From Actinomycetes bacterium (GTDB lineage Bacteria; Actinomycetota; Acidimicrobiia; Acidimicrobiales; Acidimicrobiaceae): DNA of 6,886 nt. A program made the translations under genes and the position numbers. The stretch spans positions 1 to 6,886 of the forward strand of contig JAKBSX010000152.1 in NCBI GenBank assembly GCA_021844725.1, in the 5' to 3' direction. Positions 1 to 4,853 of this stretch are shown piece after piece; position 1 is the stretch's first letter; each line of letters starts with the position of its first letter. Below the pieces are notes generated by a model, which was not told where the DNA came from, searched no databases, and was given only the letters and a program-made list of their open reading frames with translations.

Positions 1-133
1 TGCGCATGGTCCGGATCACCGTATTTCCTTTCGCGTCTTTCGCATAAACGGGTGTTTCAGTGCCAACGAGTTCGTCTATCCGTACCGCATTGCGACCGTC
101 CGCCGTAGCCACCAACGTATCGCCGGTAAAGCA
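1..133 (-). other. N-terminal part of an intein inserted in nrdJ
   Basis: From Cys343 the frame no longer follows ribonucleotide reductase (which should read NPCSEY or NPCGE). It reads CFTGDTLVATADGR, a typical intein block A: a nucleophilic Cys1, then G-D-T, then a short strand and a D-G turn. It is followed by VRIDELV and PVYAKDAKGN, as in a HINT-domain N-terminus. Only 44 intein residues fall in the window, so the endonuclease region (if any) and the C-terminal HN junction cannot be seen. Because only one Cys follows Asn-Pro, the intein should sit between Pro342 and the catalytic Cys, making that Cys the +1 extein nucleophile. The junction is inferred, since the far side is outside the window. 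Confidence 0.85.
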
Positions 134-1159
134 AGGGTTCGAGCCATTTATCCGTCCAGCGTTTGGCGTGGTGTGCCAGTGATTGATTGTGGTATCGAAC
201 TGAAGACCTGGATCAGCACATTCCCACGCTGCCTGGGCAATCTGGCGCATTAGGTCACGGGCGCGCATGGTGCGAATTACTCCGCCTGTTTGTACTGCCA
301 GTAGTTGCCATTCTTTATCTTCAAGTACGGCTTCCATAAACTCATCGCTGACCCGAACTGAGTTGTTGGCATTTTGGTACTGGACGGAAAATCCATCCTT
401 ACCGTCAACACCCATGTCAAAACCAGCGTCTCTGAGTGCCCTGGCCTTGTGCTCCTCGACCGCTTTACACCAGATAAATTCTTCAATATCTGGATGGTCG
501 ATGTTCAAGATTCTCATAGCGGCAGCTCTGCGCGTTTTTCCACCAGACTTTATAGTGCCTGCCGACGAGTCCGCACCACGCATGAAGCTCACTGGGCCAG
601 AAGCAGTTCCACCGCCTTTTAGCAATTCCTTAGATGAGCGAATCTTGGATAGATTGACTCCTGATCCCGATCCACCTTTGAAGATCAGTCCTTCTTCCCG
701 ATACCAGTTCAAAATGGATTCCATGGTGTCGTCAACGGAAAGAATAAAGCAAGCAGATGACTGTTGTCGTTCTCCCTCTACCCCGATGTTGAACCATACG
801 GGCGAGTTGAATGATGCCATTTGATGAACCAGTATGTAACTCAGTTCATCCATAAAGATCTTTGCTTGCTCGTCATCTACCAGGTATCCATCTACAACAC
901 CACGAGCTGTAATTGTCTGCACTACACGGTGAATGACCTGGACAAGGGAATGTTCCCGTTCGGGAGTACCCAAGGCTCCCCTGAAATACTTCTGCGCCAA
1001 AATTGTTGATGCGTTTAGTGACCAGAACGAGGGCACATGCACGCCCTTCTGTTCGAAGACGGCGGAGCCGTCTGGTCGGGTGATAGAGATATCGCGGTAT
1101 TCCCATTTGATGCCGGAATAAGGTCCGTCCATCCCTTTTGTGAAGTGACGTGTCAGCAT
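1..1159 (-). CDS. nrdJ: Class II (adenosylcobalamin-dependent) ribonucleotide reductase, 5' part, intein-interrupted
   Basis: This gene makes deoxyribonucleotides from ribonucleotides for DNA synthesis. The minus-strand frame is open from the ATG at 1159 to the left edge (386 codons), so the 3' end is missing. Class II marks are visible: FNSPVWFNIG at residues 117-126, Cys137 in SSACFILSVDD (expected partner in the active-site disulfide), the glycine-rich GGSGSGVNLS at 162-171, SGGKTRRAAAMRIL from about 205, and WHTTPNAGRINGSNPC ending at Cys343. The last is the N-x-C part of the N-x-C-x-E catalytic motif, whose Cys forms the thiyl radical in this family. The protein starts close to the barrel with no N-terminal ATP cone. 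The start is supported by GGAGGAG a few bases upstream of the ATG. After Asn341-Pro342 the reading continues into an intein instead of Ser-Glu. The gene is divergent from the replication operon and shares its promoter motif. Confidence 0.93.
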   Translation of the reverse strand, partial: MLTRHFTKGMDGPYSGIKWEYRDISITRPDGSAVFEQKGVHVPSFWSLNASTILAQKYFRGALGTPEREHSLVQVIHRVVQTITARGVVDGYLVDDEQAKIFMDELSYILVHQMASFNSPVWFNIGVEGERQQSSACFILSVDDTMESILNWYREEGLIFKGGSGSGVNLSKIRSSKELLKGGGTASGPVSFMRGADSSAGTIKSGGKTRRAAAMRILNIDHPDIEEFIWCKAVEEHKARALRDAGFDMGVDGKDGFSVQYQNANNSVRVSDEFMEAVLEDKEWQLLAVQTGGVIRTMRARDLMRQIAQAAWECADPGLQFDTTINHWHTTPNAGRINGSNPCFTGDTLVATADGRNAVRIDELVGTETPVYAKDAKGNTVIRTMR

Positions 1160-1176
1160 GATGCTCCTCCATGTTC

Positions 1177-1194
1177 ACCGATTTAGAAATCGGT
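1177..1194. repeat. Inverted repeat in the nrdJ 5' leader
   Basis: Arms ACCGATTT and AAATCGGT are perfect 8-bp complements around a 2-base centre. The repeat lies between the predicted nrdJ promoter (TATAGA at 1212-1217) and the Shine-Dalgarno sequence, roughly 10-28 bases after the predicted transcription start. It could be an operator for a dimeric regulator. The two-base loop makes a tight RNA hairpin less likely unless the inner pairs open. Confidence 0.6.
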
Positions 1195-1211
1195 TGGACA
1201 ATGTGTCCTTA

Positions 1212-1238
1212 TCTATATGTATGCACGAGCTTCACATC
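1212..1238 (-). promoter_or_regulatory. Shared promoter-like motif, copy 1 (towards nrdJ)
   Basis: On the minus strand this reads GATGTG, then 15 bases ending in CGTGCATACA, then TATAGA as a -10-like box. It matches copies at 1285-1311 (plus) and 6403-6429 (minus) with the same spacing: GATNTG-N15-TATARA with the core CGTGCATAYRTATA. The predicted start near 1205 gives a leader of about 45 bases to the nrdJ ATG. There is no TTGACA-like -35, so a regulator site or an element-specific promoter is possible. Confidence 0.65.
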
Positions 1239-1284
1239 TCGAAAATTTCCAGCGTTTAGCGGCACTGAAACCCCTTCAAAAAAA

Positions 1285-1311
1285 GATCTGTTTTGCGTGC
1301 ATACATATAAA
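1285..1311 (+). promoter_or_regulatory. Shared promoter-like motif, copy 2 (towards the replication operon)
   Basis: GATCTG, 15 bases ending in CGTGCATACA, then TATAAA. The 14-base core at 1296-1309 is the exact reverse complement of 1214-1227 in copy 1, so the two divergent transcription units carry mirror-image signals. The predicted start near 1318 lies just before the 10-bp palindrome TTTTCGAAAA (1320-1329) and the Shine-Dalgarno sequence AAGGAGG at 1327-1333. Confidence 0.65.
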
Positions 1312-1339
1312 GCAGTGGATTTTCGAAAAGGAGGTTTTG

Positions 1340-1384
1340 ATGGATAGTGATGGTACCGAAACGCACAAGGAGGGTATTTCATGA
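1340..1384 (+). CDS. 14-codon leader ORF, translationally coupled to the next gene
   Basis: ATG at 1340 is preceded at 6 bases by a perfect AAGGAGG (1327-1333) and encodes MDSDGTETHKEGIS. Its TGA overlaps the ATG of the next gene (ATGA at 1381-1384), and the last codons contain a second strong Shine-Dalgarno (AAGGAGGG, 1367-1374) for that gene. The peptide has no recognisable domain. The ribosome site and overlap suggest it is translated and may couple or tune expression of the operon. Conservation cannot be judged from one sequence. Confidence 0.5.
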   Translation: MDSDGTETHKEGIS

Positions 1385-1698
1385 GCGCCCAGGCCATGAG
1401 TTGGGTCTTCGAGTCGTCTCCATATTCTGGGGAGCTCCGAATCATCCATCTCGTTATCGCCGATATAGCAAACGATCTATCCGACAATAAGTTCTGGCTC
1501 GGCGAGAAAATGCTGGCGGCCAAGGCCAACTGCTCCATAAGTGCGATCCAGCGGGCAGTAACACGCATGGTCGAAGATGGCTACCTCGAAATGGTTGAGA
1601 GCAGTCATGGGCCTGGAAAACCCAACGCGTACCGATTTCTGATGCCTCCAACAAGGCAACCGCAAGAATCAAGCAGGAGGGAGGACTGGAAATCATGA
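1381..1698 (+). CDS. Small winged-helix DNA-binding protein, short paralogue of the downstream initiator
   Basis: A 105-aa protein consisting of essentially one winged helix-turn-helix domain (HTH_36-like). It has a W-V-x-E-x-SPY-x-G start, a IADIANDL helix, then L-AAKA-x-CS and R-A-x-x-R-x-V as the HTH at about 43-70, and a wing ending in HGPGK-x-N-x-YRF. I count about 56 identities in 92 aligned residues (around 60%) with the N-terminus of the next protein, so it is a tandem duplicate lacking the linker and C-terminal domain. The start is supported by AAGGAGGG 6 bases upstream, and the stop overlaps the next start (ATGA, 1695-1698). It may bind the same repeats and act as a regulator or competitor of the initiator. 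That role is inference. Confidence 0.85.
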   Translation: MSAQAMSWVFESSPYSGELRIIHLVIADIANDLSDNKFWLGEKMLAAKANCSISAIQRAVTRMVEDGYLEMVESSHGPGKPNAYRFLMPPTRQPQESSRREDWKS

Positions 1699-2816
1699 GC
1701 GTAAAAGCCACGACCTGGGTATACGAGAACTCACCCTATACAGGAATTTTTTTCACAGTTCATCTCGCAATTGCCGATATAGCCAATGATCTATATGACA
1801 ACCGATTCTGGCTCAGTGAAGAAGCGTTAGCAGCTAAGGCACGCTGCTCCACCCGTACTGTCGAGCGAGCAAAAGCACGCTTGGTCAAGGACGACTATCT
1901 CGAAGTAGTTGATGGTCGTCACGGGCCGGGAAAAACAAATGAATACCGCTTCATGATGCCAACTCGACAGGAGATAACAGGCGACAACCTGTCGGGTGTT
2001 CAGGAGATAACAGGCGACAACCTGTCGGGTGATCACCCGACATTTGGGACAGAACACCCGACAAATGAAACAGAACACCCGACAAATACGGCATCCTCTC
2101 TATATATAAACTCAAGGGAACGTAAGTTAACCCAAGATTTAACTCAACTTAACGCTGAGCGCGAAAAATCTGATAAGTCACAAACCCTTCCTGGGCTAAT
2201 CGGTGAAGAGTCTTCGGAAAACACGAACGATGCCGGCATAGCTCCGCTGACCGCCAATGGAAAGACCACCAAACCTCGGAAGCGGGACTTGCTGTTTGAC
2301 GCGATGGCGGAGGCTTGCGGACACGATCTCGCGCAGTTGACCAAATCGAGTGCAGCAATGATTGCGAAGGCCACGTCCGAGATTCGTCCAATTTGCAAAA
2401 CGCCCGATGAGGTCTGGGAGAAGGCCGCAATTTACAAGAAGCTACACCCCGACTGGGTGTTGACGCCTTCGGCACTGGCAAAGTACTGGAGTTCGCTAAC
2501 ACCGGAACAAGTTGACAACCAGGGGTCAGATAAGTATCGGGTTCACAGGGAATTCGAGGCTGAAATCCTAGCTAAACTAGCAAGAGAGAACCCGACTGCC
2601 TCCGTGGATGCTCTCAGATCACCAATATTGGCCGAAACCTCAGAAGAGGTAGGAATCTATACCCCAATTCATAAACCCCGCCCAGAACGGCCTTCAGGAC
2701 CCTCTCGGACCGAACACACGTTCGATGACTTCTTCGATGACGACGAGGATCGCTATACCTACGATTCGGATGTCAGGGGAGACGGATGCGATTGGGGAGA
2801 CGGCGATGATGCGTAA
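1695..2816 (+). CDS. Lambda-O-like replication initiator protein
   Basis: A 373-aa protein with an initiator layout. Residues 1-91 form a winged helix-turn-helix domain (wing HGPGK-x-NEYRF). Residues 92-131 are a repetitive linker holding two QEITGDNLSG units and EHPTN units. Residues 198-268 form a second helical domain (RDLLFDAMAEACG, then TPDEVWEKA, then LTPSALAKYW) like those in phage replication proteins. The tail from about 345 is very acidic (FDDFFDDDED). The linker DNA carries the iteron-like repeats annotated separately. By analogy with phage lambda O, the N-terminal domain would bind those repeats, while C-terminal parts would recruit the helicase or its loader. No ATPase or primase motif is seen. 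It is co-translated with the short paralogue upstream and overlaps the next gene. The general function is well supported; the exact family name is not. Confidence 0.8.
   Translation: MSVKATTWVYENSPYTGIFFTVHLAIADIANDLYDNRFWLSEEALAAKARCSTRTVERAKARLVKDDYLEVVDGRHGPGKTNEYRFMMPTRQEITGDNLSGVQEITGDNLSGDHPTFGTEHPTNETEHPTNTASSLYINSRERKLTQDLTQLNAEREKSDKSQTLPGLIGEESSENTNDAGIAPLTANGKTTKPRKRDLLFDAMAEACGHDLAQLTKSSAAMIAKATSEIRPICKTPDEVWEKAAIYKKLHPDWVLTPSALAKYWSSLTPEQVDNQGSDKYRVHREFEAEILAKLARENPTASVDALRSPILAETSEEVGIYTPIHKPRPERPSGPSRTEHTFDDFFDDDEDRYTYDSDVRGDGCDWGDGDDA
1968..2084. repeat. Iteron-like repeat cluster inside the initiator gene
   Basis: Five copies of the 9-mer TGTCGGGTG or its complement CACCCGACA occur in 95 bases: plus at 1990-1998 and 2023-2031, minus at 2034-2042, 2055-2063 and 2076-2084. 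The plus copies sit in two perfect 31-bp direct repeats (1968-1998 and 2001-2031) with a 33-bp period. The minus copies sit in 21-bp units. Each 31-bp unit also has an internal CGACA-ACC-TGTCG inverted repeat. This is typical of initiator-binding sites. Confidence 0.85.
2023..2042. repeat. 20-bp perfect palindrome at the centre of the iteron cluster
   Basis: TGTCGGGTGATCACCCGACA is its own reverse complement. It forms where the last plus-oriented and the first minus-oriented 9-mers meet, which would allow a head-to-head initiator dimer. Confidence 0.85.
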
Positions 2817-3108
2817 GCACACCGACCCGATTTACAAATGCGGAATATTCTGGTGTGACCACTGTGAAATTTGGGGTTATCCAAAACAAGCTCTGTGGTT
2901 GAACAAAAACCTAATCCTGGCTGAGTTCGATGGGTGTGAGCACACTTCTCAATGGAGAATTGTCGATATAAATCTGCCATACGACCAGTCCCGTTGCCTG
3001 GCTACAACCAAGAAGGGCTCGCGTTGTAAAAACAAGCCTTTCGACGGATTCTTTTGTAACCGCCATGTGGTTGGCCACGCCAGAGTGCCAAAGCCTCATG
3101 AACAATAA
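2806..3108 (+). CDS. Small cysteine-rich zinc-finger-like protein
   Basis: A 100-aa protein of unknown function. It has Cys12, a C-x2-C at 17-20 (CDHC), C44-x-H46, and a C-terminal motif C64-LATTKKGSRC74 followed by C84-N-R-H87. The last pattern (C-x-x-T-x-x-G-x-x-C, then F-C-x-x-H) recurs in small phage and plasmid proteins and looks zinc-binding. The tandem ATGs at 2806 and 2809 lie inside the end of the initiator gene (11-base overlap) with GGGGAG at 2794-2799 at proper spacing. Longer starts inside the initiator gene are not supported by a ribosome site. It is the last gene of the replication operon, so a role near DNA or the initiator is a guess. Confidence 0.7.
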   Translation: MMRKHTDPIYKCGIFWCDHCEIWGYPKQALWLNKNLILAEFDGCEHTSQWRIVDINLPYDQSRCLATTKKGSRCKNKPFDGFFCNRHVVGHARVPKPHEQ

Positions 3109-3171
3109 CAATGGCAGTCAAATAGATGTTGAAAAACCTGGCAGCAAACAGGTGCTACCCCCACACAGGAG

Positions 3172-3201
3172 TTGACAAGATGAAGCTAGACAAGGTATAT
3201 T
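3172..3201 (+). promoter_or_regulatory. Sigma70-type promoter of the first toxin-antitoxin pair, predicted leaderless
   Basis: TTGACA (3172-3177), an 18-base spacer and TATATT (3196-3201). A start 7 bases after the -10 box falls on the A of the ATG at 3208. The region before that ATG has no well-placed Shine-Dalgarno, which fits a leaderless mRNA. Confidence 0.75.
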
Positions 3202-3207
3202 GTCTGT

Positions 3208-3435
3208 ATGCGGATCGGTAAGCCAGCGTATAACCACGGGATTGCCGAAAGCGATATTTGGCACGGCCTCCGCAACGCCGTGAGACAGATCCAGGTAGAT
3301 CAGGATTTGACAATGCTTATTGGACCGGCGATGGATGGGACACTACTTGAGATTGGAGTTCTCGATTTCGACGGAGAAGATCCGGTTGTTATTCACGCGA
3401 TGGTACTCCGCCCAAAATTCCATCGGTTTTTATAG
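3208..3435 (+). CDS. Small toxin candidate (BrnT/RelE-like fold suspected)
   Basis: A 75-aa protein beginning MRIGKPAYNHGIAESDIWHGLRN, then a strand-rich part (LTMLIGPAMDGTLLEIGVLDF) and the ending VVIHAMVLRPKF. I recognise this shape (N-terminal HGI...D, then GxLLE, then IHAM-x-x-R-x-KF) from small actinobacterial proteins paired with a helix-turn-helix partner. It resembles BrnT-type ribonuclease toxins in length, strand pattern and toxin-first gene order. Candidate functional residues are His10, His63, Arg68 and Lys70. The next gene starts 12 bases after its stop. Toxicity and the ribonuclease idea are inference. Confidence 0.7.
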   Translation: MRIGKPAYNHGIAESDIWHGLRNAVRQIQVDQDLTMLIGPAMDGTLLEIGVLDFDGEDPVVIHAMVLRPKFHRFL

Positions 3436-3447
3436 CGAAAGGTGACG

Positions 3448-3732
3448 ATGATGCGACATACAGAAAATGAGATTGAGGAAGCTGCTAGTCGGTTTGAGAA
3501 ACTTGCTGACGAACTTGATCCGGCAACCGTTGAAGTTGACAAGATAGACGACCTTCAGGAGGTTGCAGCAGCGTCTGAGGCGGTACATGCAGACGAAGTA
3601 CGACTTCGGGAAGCTGTTGATGTTGCGAGAGAACACGGCAGGTCATGGAACCATATTGCCGTGGCACTAGGGGTATCGAGGCAAGCAGCTCGCCAGCGGT
3701 TTTCGCACTCTGAAAAACGCAGCGTGTCTTGA
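3448..3732 (+). CDS. Helix-turn-helix antitoxin candidate of the first pair
   Basis: A 94-aa protein. The N-terminal half (about 6-63) is a charged helical segment, EIEEAASRFEKLADELDP followed by further helices, probably for dimerisation or toxin contact. Residues 66-85 (SWNHIAVALGVSRQAARQRF) form a clear helix-turn-helix of the sigma-region-4-like kind. The start ATG at 3448 (or the adjacent one at 3451) follows AAAGGTG; a GTG at 3442 is possible but less likely. Placed after the toxin-like gene in one operon, it probably neutralises it and represses the promoter at 3172-3201. Confidence 0.75.
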   Translation: MMRHTENEIEEAASRFEKLADELDPATVEVDKIDDLQEVAAASEAVHADEVRLREAVDVAREHGRSWNHIAVALGVSRQAARQRFSHSEKRSVS

Positions 3733-3817
3733 TGGAATCAACTGCGGAGTGGCGTCGCCAACGACGATGTAAACGCTTCACAAATACCTAAAATCACTGT
3801 TCGGGAAACTTCAATGA

Positions 3818-3847
3818 TTGTCACACTTGGTCGCTATCGTGTATATT
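3818..3847 (+). promoter_or_regulatory. Sigma70-type promoter of the Panacea pair
   Basis: TTGTCA (3818-3823), an 18-base spacer and TATATT (3842-3847), nearly the same as the promoter at 3172-3201. The predicted start is at 3853-3855, at or next to an ATG (3853) and a GTG (3855), about 28 bases before the AGGAGG-led ATG at 3882. Confidence 0.65.
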
Positions 3848-3852
3848 TCAGT

Positions 3853-3885
3853 ATGTGTCGTTTGCTAGGAGGCTTTCCGTCATGA
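3853..3885 (+). CDS. 10-codon putative leaderless leader peptide before the Panacea gene
   Basis: ATG at 3853, at the predicted transcription start, opens MCRLLGGFPS. Its TGA (3883-3885) overlaps the ATG of the DUF4065 gene (ATGA), and the Shine-Dalgarno AGGAGG of that gene lies inside it. Leaderless upstream peptides of this kind are known in actinobacteria. Here it is a prediction from position only. Confidence 0.3.
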   Translation: MCRLLGGFPS

Positions 3886-4334
3886 TAACTGCAATGCAAG
3901 TGGCTGCCTATTTTCTCTCAAAAGTTGACGACGAGTTAGGCGAAGGTATCACGAACTTGAAAATGCAAAAGCTGGTTTATTATGCTCAAGCATATCATTT
4001 GGCAATTTTTGGCATTCCACTTTTCGATGAAGAGATCCAAGCCTGGCAACATGGTCCAGTAGTCCCTGATCTATATCGGAAATTCAAGCGGTTTAATTCT
4101 GGACCAATTGATGTAGATGATTACCTGCCAGCTATCGATCAAGGACTCTCTGAAGACGTAAGAGAGTTCCTTGATGAGGTTTATGAGCAGTTTGCACAGT
4201 TTTCTGCCTGGCGACTAGCCGACATGACGCATACAGAAGATCCGTGGAAAGAAGCGATATCTACTAGAGATCATGTGATCTCTCACGATTCAATGAGAAA
4301 CTTCTATAAAGCGTTCATTACTGTCGAAGCATGA
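3882..4334 (+). CDS. Panacea/DUF4065 domain protein (SocA/PanA-like antitoxin candidate)
   Basis: A 150-aa protein matching the DUF4065 (Panacea) pattern over most of its length: an N-terminal helix MQVAAYFLSK, then NLKMQKLVYYAQAYHLA, PLFDEEIQAWQHGPVVPDLYRKF, a helical middle, and ADMTHTEDPWKEA. Known members include SocA, a ClpXP adaptor-type antitoxin, and PanA antitoxins that neutralise very different toxins through this domain. The ATG at 3882 has AGGAGG at 3867-3872 with 9-base spacing. A GTG at 3855 would add nine residues and would be the start only if translation is leaderless. The candidate toxin gene begins at the base after its stop codon. Confidence 0.85.
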   Translation: MITAMQVAAYFLSKVDDELGEGITNLKMQKLVYYAQAYHLAIFGIPLFDEEIQAWQHGPVVPDLYRKFKRFNSGPIDVDDYLPAIDQGLSEDVREFLDEVYEQFAQFSAWRLADMTHTEDPWKEAISTRDHVISHDSMRNFYKAFITVEA

Positions 4335-4784
4335 GTGGCCGCAGTGGCCAATCGTAGGATCAATGGCAGTGGATTCAATCCAGAAAGCAAACGAATTGGG
4401 CTTGCCTCAAGGAATGTAGATTCATCGGCAGGTGTTCTTGAGCTGCATCCCGTATTTTGCCTCAAGTGCATCGAACCAAAGTGGGGCCTCTCCAAATGTA
4501 CCAAGGACCAAAAGGTTGCCCTCCTTACGACTCTTCACGAACTCAGCCAAATGACGTGGTCGCAGATTCTTCATGCTCCAAGACACGGGAAAGGCTCGGA
4601 AAAAATCGTCGTAAGTTCCTTAAAGGCTTCGATTCCACCCCAACTCAAAGATATCGAGGATATCCAGTGGAGGGCATTCAGATTTTTTGGACAGGCTCCG
4701 TTTGTTGGTTACAGAGATCATACGCATAAAGGTCTATTCCATATCGTCTGGCTCGATATCAACTTTCAACTCTACAATCACTGA
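4335..4784 (+). CDS. Unrecognised partner of the Panacea protein, candidate toxin
   Basis: A 149-aa protein that I cannot assign to a named family. It starts at GTG 4335, directly after the TGA of the DUF4065 gene, with no clear Shine-Dalgarno, so translation is probably coupled. A GTG at 4344 is the alternative. Visible features are HPVF-C-L-K-C at 38-45, a central helix with LSQMTWSQIL (70-79), then PRHGKGSEK (82-90), and a strand-rich C-terminus with FRFFGQAPFVGYRD followed by FHIVWLDINFQLYNH at the very end. The alternation of strands and the terminal H-x-x-W-x-D strand recall RelE-type or other small ribonuclease folds, but this is weak. Adjacency to a Panacea antitoxin is the main argument for a toxin. 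Confidence 0.6.
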   Translation: MAAVANRRINGSGFNPESKRIGLASRNVDSSAGVLELHPVFCLKCIEPKWGLSKCTKDQKVALLTTLHELSQMTWSQILHAPRHGKGSEKIVVSSLKASIPPQLKDIEDIQWRAFRFFGQAPFVGYRDHTHKGLFHIVWLDINFQLYNH

Positions 4785-4790
4785 ACGATA

Positions 4791-4853
4791 CGTGTGGAAG
4801 AGCTTTCCCCCGTTTTGGTAGGTCAAGGCTGTCTACCACCGACTTCCAACACG
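4791..4853. repeat. Nested inverted repeat between convergent genes
   Basis: Outer arms CGTGTGGAAG (4791-4800) and CTTCCAACACG (4843-4853) pair over 10 bp with one bulged A at 4848. Inner arms TGGTAG (4816-4821) and CTACCA (4833-4838) form a 6-bp stem with an 11-base loop. It starts 7 bases after the stop of the plus-strand gene and faces the 3' end of the minus-strand gene. There is no T-run after it. It may be a bidirectional 3'-end structure, a small structured RNA or a recombination site. Confidence 0.5.

Larger units (their letters stand above)
1968..2160 (+). other. Putative replication origin (iterons plus AT-rich unwinding region)
   Basis: The iteron cluster (1968-2084) is followed directly by an AT-rich stretch at about 2095-2153 with TATATATAAA and three TTAAC steps (2127, 2139 and 2149) at 12- and 10-base spacing, as in a DNA unwinding element. 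Phage lambda has the same order (iterons, then AT-rich DNA, within gene O). No DnaA box was seen. The assignment rests on arrangement alone. Confidence 0.65.

Noticed and set aside
267..824. Long plus-strand ORF (185 codons) opposite nrdJ
   Set aside because: It is antisense to the well-supported nrdJ frame, has no ribosome site and no recognisable protein character.
1160..1380. NrdR boxes or a cobalamin riboswitch before nrdJ
   Set aside because: No pair of NrdR-like boxes was seen, and the leader of about 45 bases is far too short for a cobalamin riboswitch.
3133..3160. Possible terminator after the zinc-finger-like gene (GGCAGCA and TGCTACC arms)
   Set aside because: The stem is only six pairs with a mismatch and is followed by C-rich sequence, not a T-run.
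3750..3760. Palindrome TGGCG-T-CGCCA after the helix-turn-helix gene
   Set aside because: The one-base centre cannot form a loop and there is no T-run. It is short enough to be chance.
4791..4853. Integron attC-type recombination site
   Set aside because: The bulged palindrome is suggestive, but the outer ends lack the GTTRRRY / RYYYAAC core boxes and no integrase is in view.
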